A stretch of DNA of 38,949 nt from positions 1 through 38,949 of IMG/VR virus record IMGVR_UViG_3300032223_001169; one strand, given 5' to 3'. The DNA is from a virus. The notes beneath the pieces are model-generated. The model was not told the origin of the DNA. It was given only the letters and a program-made list of their open reading frames with translations, and did not search any database. How positions within the stretch are numbered: position 1 is the stretch's first letter; every line of letters starts with the position of its first letter. The translations under genes and the position numbers were made by a program. This document shows positions 33,569 to 38,949 of the stretch, in pieces.

Positions 33569-34279
33569 ATGGCACGACTCACACTCAAGCTGACTACCCT
33601 GCCCTCAGTGCTGGGCATCTATGGCGCTCAGAAGGACATGCTGCCCATGCGAATGGCCCGACTGCACCCAGATGCAGCCGCAGCCTTCCATGCAGCCGAG
33701 ACAGCCCTTGGACAGCGCATCCGTGTTAGCGACATGTTCCGCACCGCCGAGCAGTCCTTGCAGGCCATGCAAGAGAAGAGTGGCGTCCAGCCTCCCGGAT
33801 TCAGCCTCCACAACTACGGCATTGCCATAGATGTCGCTGTGGATGCCATGCTCCCCGCCTTCCGAGGTGACAAGATCACCCTGGATGCCTTCATGCGAGG
33901 GTTTGGCTGGTACTGCCACAGGAAGGACAACAAGCGCGGGAGCGAGGACTGGCACTACAACTACCTTGGCTCCGAAGGGCCAGCACTCATCGCTCAGTAC
34001 AGCCCCAAGAGCTCCAACACCAGCGCAGCCGCTGATGCTCGCATCCAAGCCCTCTATGGCCCAGAGCTAAAGCTGGATGAGAAGGAAGTCCAAGAGTGCC
34101 TGGCCTTCCTCAAACTCTACTCAGGCGAGATAGATGGCAAGATCGGCCCTCGCTCCCAGCAGTCCATCATGGCCTTCCAGAGGGCATGGAAGCTGCCTGC
34201 CACAGGAGAGGTGGACCCGAAGACAGAGAGAACTCTGGCCTATGTCGCTTCTTCTATTGCGCCTGAAATGGGCGCGTAG
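33569..34279 (+). CDS. Endolysin: M15-type peptidase plus peptidoglycan-binding domain
   Basis: A 236-aa protein from ATG 33569 with GGAGG upstream. The N-terminal domain (about 20-145) is an M15-like zinc peptidase: SLHNYGIAID supplies H81 and D88, and EDWH supplies H129, with E126 as likely general base. These enzymes cut D-Ala or L-Ala/D-Glu peptide bonds of peptidoglycan. The C-terminal region (about 171-232; EIDGKIGPRSQQSIMAFQRA) is a typical PG_binding_1 domain. No signal peptide or membrane anchor is seen, so it needs a holin, which is not evident in the window. It sits between two terminators. Confidence 0.9.
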   Translation: MARLTLKLTTLPSVLGIYGAQKDMLPMRMARLHPDAAAAFHAAETALGQRIRVSDMFRTAEQSLQAMQEKSGVQPPGFSLHNYGIAIDVAVDAMLPAFRGDKITLDAFMRGFGWYCHRKDNKRGSEDWHYNYLGSEGPALIAQYSPKSSNTSAAADARIQALYGPELKLDEKEVQECLAFLKLYSGEIDGKIGPRSQQSIMAFQRAWKLPATGEVDPKTERTLAYVASSIAPEMGA

Positions 34280-34334
34280 CGCAATAGCGTCTTCTGGCTG
34301 CAAGTGCAGGCGGGAATGTGTTACAAGTTGAGCT

Positions 34335-34862
34335 ATGGCCCAACTCAAATTCTACAAGCGCGTAAAGGCGCCGCCGGAATACCCCGGCAAGACTTACAAC
34401 AACGGCAACTGCCTTCTGCACCATCTGGTGTGGTGGCAGAACACAGGTGACCTGGTGCCCGTCGGGTTCGTGCTGCATCACAAGAATGAGGACAAGTTCG
34501 ATAATCGGTTTGAGAACCTTGAGCTGTTGTCCAACACGGCGCACTGCCAAAAGCATGGCGAGGCACGGCATGCAGACTTACTTTTACGCTGCCCTGTGTG
34601 CGCCAAAGAGTTCACATGCCCTGCCAGCAAAGCGAGAATGCGGCAAAAAAGAAACGCTGACGGGAATTTGTGCTGCTCAAGGCAGTGCGGCATTCGCCAT
34701 CGGTACGCACGCGGGATCGGACCCCAGCAAGGCGCTTTAGACTTGACTCACGGGTCTGCTGTGGCGTATTCCTACCACAAGTGCAGGTGCGCTGAATGCA
34801 AGGCGGGTCACGCGCAGCGGCACAAAGAATATCGAGAGAAAAACAAGGGGCGCAGGTGTTAA
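34335..34862 (+). CDS. HNH endonuclease, homing type
   Basis: A 175-aa protein. The N-terminal half has the HNH_3-type core: LLHHLVWWQNTG (H29, H30), GFVLHHKNEDKFDNRFENLE (H48, H49, N57, N61) and SNTAHCQKH (H70). The C-terminal half has two cysteine groups (CPVC...CCSRQC, and CRCAEC) that look like zinc-binding DNA-contact modules. The ribosome site is weak. It lies alone between the endolysin and a terminator, as free-standing homing endonucleases often do. Confidence 0.85.
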   Translation: MAQLKFYKRVKAPPEYPGKTYNNGNCLLHHLVWWQNTGDLVPVGFVLHHKNEDKFDNRFENLELLSNTAHCQKHGEARHADLLLRCPVCAKEFTCPASKARMRQKRNADGNLCCSRQCGIRHRYARGIGPQQGALDLTHGSAVAYSYHKCRCAECKAGHAQRHKEYREKNKGRRC

Positions 34863-34930
34863 AAGTTTGCATGCGGGCTTTGCAAGCCTGAGGACAGGGG
34901 GCAGTACCCTGGCGCTCCACCAATAGAGTA

Positions 34931-34972
34931 AAGAGGCTACACGCTAACCCCGTGTAGCCTCTTAATCTTTTT
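34931..34972 (+). terminator. Strong intrinsic terminator
   Basis: AAGAGGCTACACG (34931-34943) pairs perfectly with CGTGTAGCCTCTT (34951-34963) around CTAACCC, followed by AATCTTTTT. The symmetrical A/T flanks could allow termination on both strands. Confidence 0.9.
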
Positions 34973-34989
34973 GGCACTAGGATGCGCCC

Positions 34990-35202
34990 ATGCGATGCGC
35001 TGCGTGCCATAAGACCGAGACGATCATCTGGGCTCACAACGGGGGCGTGGACACGCACCGTTGGGATGAGGTGGATGAGCGTGACTGCCTTTGCCAGCCC
35101 AAGCCGGTGTGCGCCTCATGTGATGCGCCGCTGCTGAAGGAGCATGGCTTCATCGTGCTGGATGCCGTGTGCTTCGGCCACGAGACCAGCACCATTCAGT
35201 AG
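34990..35202 (+). CDS. Small cysteine-rich protein, possible zinc finger
   Basis: A 70-aa protein with AGGAT about 6 bases upstream. It has a CAAC pair at the N-terminus, a CLCQ region in the middle and a CASC pair (residues about 41-44), enough for one or two zinc sites. It follows a terminator, so it probably starts its own unit, though no promoter can be named. Unknown function. Confidence 0.55.
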   Translation: MRCAACHKTETIIWAHNGGVDTHRWDEVDERDCLCQPKPVCASCDAPLLKEHGFIVLDAVCFGHETSTIQ

Positions 35203-35211
35203 GAGTGCAAA

Positions 35212-35403
35212 GTGCCGTTAAAGTCGAAGGCCCAGATGAGATTTCTCTTCGCAGCCCAGAAGCGCGGGGAGGTGCCGGAAGGCACTGCTGAGAAGTTCGT
35301 GGAGGAGACTCCGAAGAGCAAGCTCAAGAAGCTGCCTGAGTACAAGCGCCAAGACGAGAAGACCATGAGGAAGTACGGGAAGGCAAAGAAGGGGAAAAAG
35401 TAA
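35212..35403 (+). CDS. Small basic KSKAQ-type phage protein
   Basis: A 63-aa protein with a GTG start; AGGAG lies at the previous stop. It starts PLKSKAQMRFLFAAQKRGEV and ends with a Lys-rich tail (RKYGKAKKGKK). Short basic proteins with a KSKAQxRF start are widespread in phages and have no settled role. DNA binding is plausible from its charge. Confidence 0.6.
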   Translation: MPLKSKAQMRFLFAAQKRGEVPEGTAEKFVEETPKSKLKKLPEYKRQDEKTMRKYGKAKKGKK

Positions 35404-35410
35404 GCGAGTT

Positions 35411-35537
35411 GCACTAGACTGGAGATAGACAAGCGCACCCGAGCCAAGCCGCTCCCCTCTCGCCTAGTGCGGGCTGGTGCATCCCTTCCCTCCAGCACCC
35501 CCTTCCTGCCCGTGCCGGCCCTCCGGTGCGCTTGTCT
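35411..35537 (+). ncRNA. Structured gap with pseudoknot-like pairing
   Basis: GCACTAG (35411-35417) pairs with CTAGTGC (35464-35470), and AGACAAGCGCACC (35427-35439) pairs with GGTGCGCTTGTCT (35525-35537, 13 bp perfect). The order a-b-a'-b' means the two stems interlock as a pseudoknot or exclude each other. GCTGG/CCAGC within adds a hairpin. The C-rich sequence has no open frame of note. Part of a 274-base gap before the tail tube gene. Confidence 0.55.
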
Positions 35538-35600
35538 CCCTTGACCCGAGGGCTATCTAAGGGTACTTTGCCCCCATGCCCGAATAGGGCGCACGCTACA

Positions 35601-35664
35601 CGTTCGCACGGGGCGAACGGATAGGGCGCGCAGGATGCCGAGAGGCTCTGCGCGCTTTTGCTTT
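35601..35664 (+). terminator. Two hairpins, second terminator-like, before tube gene
   Basis: CGTTCGC-ACGGG-GCGAACG (35601-35619) is followed by GCGCGCAG (35626-35633) paired with CTGCGCGC (35648-35655), with an inner GCC-GAGA-GGC, then TTTTGCTTT. The second hairpin looks like an intrinsic terminator, but it sits only 14 bases before the tube gene's ribosome site. It could therefore attenuate transcription into the tail operon or shape the 5' end. Confidence 0.7.
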
Positions 35665-35677
35665 ATGGAGATTCGTC

Positions 35678-36109
35678 ATGGCGCAGCGTTTAAAGGGGCA
35701 GGAGATTTTTATTGCTGTCCTAGTCAATGGTGTGCAGCAGGCATCGCTGCAAGATGTGAAGAGCTTGTCGATCACGCCTAACCTAGATGTGCTGGAAGAG
35801 GGCTATCTGGGCGAGACTACCAATCGGTTCGATGAGGTTTACAAAGGCATCAAGATTGAGCTGGAAGTTCACACCGAGGATGAGGGCGTGTTTGCTTTCA
35901 TTGAGGCTGTGAAGAATCGCGCCCAGCGCCGCACGCCGGGAACGACCATTAACATCCAGACGACTCTTCAGTACGCCAACGGACAGCGTCCGCGCATTGT
36001 GCTGAAGGACGTGTTTTTCGCAGACATCCCGTTCAACGTGGGTAGCCGTACCGATTACGCCAGCCTTAAGCTGTCGGGCAGCTGCTCTGATTTCACGCGC
36101 ATTGGCTAG
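35678..36109 (+). CDS. Tail tube protein
   Basis: A 143-aa protein with GGAG 7 bases before the ATG. The sequence alternates beta strands and includes LEEGYLGETTNRFDEVYKGI and KIELEVHTEDEGVFAFIEAV, the layout of tube proteins that form the inner hollow cylinder under the sheath. It is followed directly by the frameshifted chaperone and tape measure genes, the conserved tail-assembly order. The usual sheath-tube adjacency is broken here by about 18 kb of fibre and lysis genes. Confidence 0.8.
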   Translation: MAQRLKGQEIFIAVLVNGVQQASLQDVKSLSITPNLDVLEEGYLGETTNRFDEVYKGIKIELEVHTEDEGVFAFIEAVKNRAQRRTPGTTINIQTTLQYANGQRPRIVLKDVFFADIPFNVGSRTDYASLKLSGSCSDFTRIG

Positions 36110-36148
36110 TAGGCAAGTCAACCATCCTCACTCCGCAGGGGAACAAAC

Positions 36149-36517
36149 ATGAACGCATTTGAGCAGAAGTTGGGTCTGGGTCAGCAGGATCGAGTGGTGC
36201 ATCGCTTCAACGTGCCGGCCAGTGTGCCAGGAGAGATCCGCTCTCTCGGCATGGTGGAGATCACGGCAGAGGAAGAGCTGAAGGCCGAGGCTCGGTGCAA
36301 GGGCGCACCGGACAAGCGGGCCAATGAGATGGTCAAGCAGGCCATCGTCGAGATCAATGGAGAGGCTGTTCGCATTGGCGACGGCTCTGTTGATGCAGCT
36401 TGGAACTCTCTGCACCCCAAGGTCCGCACGCTGGCCTCGACGGCTTGGGTGCGTCTGCATCTGGCGGCGGATGACGAGGTTGAGAGTTTTTTCGCCTCGC
36501 GCACGTCCAGCGTCTAG
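36149..36517 (+). CDS. Tail assembly chaperone, short form (G-like)
   Basis: A 122-aa protein with AGGGGAA upstream. It is charged and helical (VEITAEEELKAEARCKGAPD), and lies between tail tube and tape measure genes, the place of the lambda G/GT-type chaperones. These coat the tape measure during tube assembly. Near its end the codons AGT TTT TTC form the slippery heptamer T_TTT_TTC, allowing a -1 frameshift to a longer product. In frame it ends 8 codons after the heptamer. Confidence 0.8.
   Translation: MNAFEQKLGLGQQDRVVHRFNVPASVPGEIRSLGMVEITAEEELKAEARCKGAPDKRANEMVKQAIVEINGEAVRIGDGSVDAAWNSLHPKVRTLASTAWVRLHLAADDEVESFFASRTSSV
36487..36493 (+). other. Programmed -1 ribosomal frameshift site
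   Basis: T_TTT_TTC in the reading frame of the short chaperone is a canonical X_XXY_YYZ heptamer. After slipping, the -1 frame is open from 36493 through 36768. A CGTCTA/TAGACG hairpin (36511-36516 with 36528-36533) lies 17 bases downstream, farther than the usual 5-9 bases but possibly stimulatory. Confidence 0.8.
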
Positions 36518-36768
36518 CTCAGGGGCATAGACGGCCTCGGTTCTCTCAAGCAGTACAGATGGGCGAACTCGGGGCCGTCTTTGCGAAGGTCAGCAGCCAC
36601 ACGACCCGCATCTGGAAGCTGCTGGCCTACGTTGGAAGGTACGGACACCAGCCGGTCAATGTGGCAATGCGATTGACCCTGCGAGAGTTGCGGCAGTTGG
36701 CTGAACAGATTGGGCAGCTGGTCGAAGAAGAGAACGCCCCCGCAGATCGGTTTGGCGGGAGGGATTAG
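36493..36768 (+). CDS. Tail assembly chaperone, frameshift extension (GT-like T part)
   Basis: This is the downstream part of the -1 frame. Fused to the first 115 codons of the short form, it gives a protein of about 206 aa. The extension carries an Arg-rich linker (HVQRLAQGHRRPRFSQAVQM) and then a helical part (VAMRLTLRELRQLAEQIGQL). An internal ATG at 36559 has no ribosome site, so a separate 69-aa protein is unlikely. In lambda-like systems the T part contacts the tail tube while G binds the tape measure. The stop lies 9 bases before the tape measure start. Confidence 0.75.
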   Translation, partial: RLAHVQRLAQGHRRPRFSQAVQMGELGAVFAKVSSHTTRIWKLLAYVGRYGHQPVNVAMRLTLRELRQLAEQIGQLVEEENAPADRFGGRD

Positions 36769-36777
36769 GACGGGAAC

Positions 36778-38553
36778 ATGGCAGATCAAGTAACAATCTC
36801 CACGTTCCTTGAGCTGAAGGACAACCTGACCCCTGGTTTGGCCAAAGTTGAGGCTGCGCTCAAGCGTATGACTCAGCAGGCCGCACTTATGAACGGGGCA
36901 ATGGTAAAGGCCGCAGCTAACGTCAAGTCGACTGACGCTGGATTCAAGTCTGTTGGTACGCATCTCTCCAAGGCAGTTACGCAGGCTAACACACTTGCGG
37001 CGGCTGTGAAGAAGATAAAGGTACCCGCTATTCCAGGCGCAGGTGGAAAAGCCCCTGGGGGTACATCTGCCGGCGCAGGCGGTGCAGCCGATCCGCAAAA
37101 AGGACTTTTCGGAACTCTTGTGAGTGCGAACTTGGCAGCGGCAGCACTTACAAAAGCATTTACTATGGCCGGGGATGCGGCCAAGTTTATGTTTCAAACT
37201 GCTATTCACTATGGCGTGGAGTACGAAAAGATCAACACGGGCATCGCAAGTGCCTTGTTTACGACACATCTTGCCGCATCAATGGAGTCTGGAAAGGCCG
37301 CTGCTCAGGGCTTGATGAAGACCATGCACGACATCTCGCTTACGTTGCCAGGTCAAGCGCAAGAGTACTACGAGGTATTTGAGCGGTCTCTGCCGTCAGC
37401 CATTGCAGTCGGCATTACGGACATGAAAAAATACGCCGGATTCATCTCTGAATATACAGCCGTAGCCATCAAGCGAAATGTCGGAGCCACCAAGGCGGCA
37501 ACAGATATTCAGATGCTGCTGCAAGGCCGCGCCCGCATTACAACGCGCATGTTCCAAGTGCTGAATAACTACATCGGCATGACTCAAAAAGAGTTCAATG
37601 AGCTGATGAAAACAGACCGAAAGCGCGGCGTCGAGCTTTTGATGAAATCCGTAACGCAGGCTGCATCTGGCATGAAGGGTGCTGCGGCAGATGCAATTAC
37701 GGTTTTTGGCGAGTTGCAAACGCGCCTGCAAGACATCGCGATTATTGGAGAGAAGCCTCTCTTTTTGGCGGCAAAGGAAACTGCTGTTGAGATAAACAAG
37801 TGGCTAAAAGATAACGGCACGCAAGTAAATAACTTGGTTAGCGTGATCTCTACGGGCCTTGGTGATTCATTGCGTGGCGTTGCCCATTATGTAACGGACA
37901 TTCTGTCTGGCCTTATGGACATAATGGGTATCGCTAAAACAGACACCAAGAAGCCAAGAACAGCGGCGGTGGTACAAGAGGAGTTGCGATCCGCGTGGAA
38001 AAACGCCATTACAATTGATCTTCCTGGGCAGCGTATTCCTTTGAGCCCAGGCAAGCGTGGCGAGATTGATCGCTTAACGGAAGAACTTAGTAAAATTAAA
38101 AAAGAAGACATACAAATGGCGGCAGTTCAGCGGGAGTTCGCTACGCTGACGACATTTGCGCCAATCGACGTTTCCAAAAACGTTATGGAAATTGCTCGCC
38201 AATCCACTGAGCGGTACAAGGCCGGATGGTTTGAGGGGCATGGCCGACCCGAGTCGGAGGCGTTTGACGTTTACTTGAAGTCTATGGGAGTTGACTCAGA
38301 TAAGCGGCACTCCATCTGGACAGAAATGATAAAAATGGGCGCCGAGAAGCCATTGGCTTTGGCATCAACTGAAACTCCCGAAGGGCGCGCCTCCAACTAC
38401 CAAGACTTCCGCTATAGCCGGTTCGACATCAACCAGGCCTTTGCGGAAGGGTTCGATCCCGACCGGATAGCGGTGGCGTTTGCAACGGATCTGGCCCGTG
38501 TGGGTGAGATGAGGATGCAGTCCATGCACACGCCTACCTTCACAGGCCAATAG
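36778..38553 (+). CDS. Tape measure protein
   Basis: A 591-aa protein directly after the chaperone pair. The N-terminus is coiled-coil-like (LELKDNLTPGLAKVEAALKR), followed by a Gly/Ala/Pro linker (about 82-102) and a hydrophobic region (SANLAAAALTKAFTMAGDAA). Long helices follow throughout. Tape measures fix tail length and help deliver DNA. At roughly 1.5 angstrom per helical residue it would match a tail near 90 nm, a rough inference. Codons become AT-richer from about 37,150 on. Confidence 0.85.
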   Translation: MADQVTISTFLELKDNLTPGLAKVEAALKRMTQQAALMNGAMVKAAANVKSTDAGFKSVGTHLSKAVTQANTLAAAVKKIKVPAIPGAGGKAPGGTSAGAGGAADPQKGLFGTLVSANLAAAALTKAFTMAGDAAKFMFQTAIHYGVEYEKINTGIASALFTTHLAASMESGKAAAQGLMKTMHDISLTLPGQAQEYYEVFERSLPSAIAVGITDMKKYAGFISEYTAVAIKRNVGATKAATDIQMLLQGRARITTRMFQVLNNYIGMTQKEFNELMKTDRKRGVELLMKSVTQAASGMKGAAADAITVFGELQTRLQDIAIIGEKPLFLAAKETAVEINKWLKDNGTQVNNLVSVISTGLGDSLRGVAHYVTDILSGLMDIMGIAKTDTKKPRTAAVVQEELRSAWKNAITIDLPGQRIPLSPGKRGEIDRLTEELSKIKKEDIQMAAVQREFATLTTFAPIDVSKNVMEIARQSTERYKAGWFEGHGRPESEAFDVYLKSMGVDSDKRHSIWTEMIKMGAEKPLALASTETPEGRASNYQDFRYSRFDINQAFAEGFDPDRIAVAFATDLARVGEMRMQSMHTPTFTGQ

Positions 38554-38565
38554 CGGGAGCTCGTT

Positions 38566-38949
38566 ATGGCAGAATCACCCGCAACATCGTTCTCGCTTAG
38601 TGAAGAGGGTGGCGTAACGCTGGAGTTACGGGACCGTGCGCTTCCCTATCGGCCCTTGACCATCTCAGGAAAGCAGCGGGCCGAGTTCACTTGGTATCCG
38701 GGCAATCCAGAGGCTACGGTCCAGATGCTCGGGCCAGAGGAGGGCGTGATCTCCCTTCGTGGCTACTGGAAGGATCGGTTCATTCAGGGGACCGGCGCTG
38801 CTAAGTTTATTAGCGCTGAGGTTAACTTACTTCCCGCCGCCATCCAGAGCCCGGTTACCGACGCAGCAGCAATACGCTCAGTTGCCGATCTTGTGCAGCG
38901 TGTCGATGACATGCGCCGGATGGGGCGGCGGATCACGCTAGCCTGGGCA
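38566..38949 (+). CDS. Tail/baseplate protein, cut by window end
   Basis: A partial 128-aa reading frame with GGGAG 7 bases before the ATG, open to the last base. The sequence (LELRDRALPYRPLTISGKQR, GYWKDRFIQGTG, and VDDMRRMGRRITLAWA) fits a protein right after the tape measure, often a baseplate hub or DNA-circularisation-type tail protein. The true length and C-terminus are not visible. Confidence 0.7.
   Translation, partial: MAESPATSFSLSEEGGVTLELRDRALPYRPLTISGKQRAEFTWYPGNPEATVQMLGPEEGVISLRGYWKDRFIQGTGAAKFISAEVNLLPAAIQSPVTDAAAIRSVADLVQRVDDMRRMGRRITLAWA

Noticed and set aside
36559-36768. A separate 69-aa gene before the tape measure
   Set aside because: No ribosome site, and the frame is open back to a canonical slippery heptamer, so it is the frameshift extension.
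38449-38465. tRNA T-arm-like GGGTTCGATCCC
   Set aside because: It lies inside the tape measure coding frame and no acceptor, D or anticodon arms surround it.

Overview
The window is a stretch of a tailed double-stranded DNA bacteriophage genome carrying the packaging, head, contractile-tail, tail-fibre and lysis genes. Every supportable gene lies on the + strand. Genes are tightly packed, with many ATGA/TGATG/TAATG overlaps and Shine-Dalgarno sequences sitting inside the preceding stop region. A tail sheath, a tube-like protein and a tape measure indicate a myovirus morphotype. The host is probably a Gram-negative bacterium: the lysis enzyme is an M15-type peptidase with a peptidoglycan-binding domain, and one fibre is built of autotransporter-passenger repeats. 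I cannot name the phage or its host.

Layout. 190-5914: small terminase candidate, large terminase, two tiny proteins, portal, a HAD-fold phosphatase-like protein, a cysteine-rich protein and an HNH endonuclease. 5915-6487: a 573-base non-coding region with two 95-base structured repeat units and a second repeat family. 6488-12122: head morphogenesis protein, an acidic protein, four tandem miniature proteins with a shared C-terminal tail, two putative decoration-size proteins, scaffold and major capsid protein. 12123-12551: a 429-base non-coding region that folds almost end to end into about a dozen helices, a candidate large structured RNA. 12552-17645: neck, connector and tail-completion genes, interrupted by an AT-richer HNH gene, then the tail sheath. 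17691-33406: about 16 kb of fibrous proteins. Three share an N-terminal module, one (1492 aa) is made of PATR-type repeats and one is a long alanine-rich coiled coil. 33569-35403: endolysin, HNH endonuclease and two small proteins, separated by strong terminators. 35404-35677: another structured gap with a pseudoknot-like topology. 35678-38949: tail tube, a tail assembly chaperone pair joined by a T_TTT_TTC -1 frameshift, tape measure, and the start of a downstream tail or baseplate gene cut by the window end.

How it works together. TerS/TerL and the portal package DNA, perhaps helped by the HNH protein. Scaffold, capsid and small proteins build the head, and the neck proteins join it to a contractile tail. 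The tape measure and the G/GT chaperones set and assemble the tube. The fibre cluster, unusually placed between sheath and tube, provides receptor binding. The most novel-looking material is the structured non-coding RNA (12140-12545, 6025-6246, 35411-35537) and the four tandem mini-proteins at 8011-8884.
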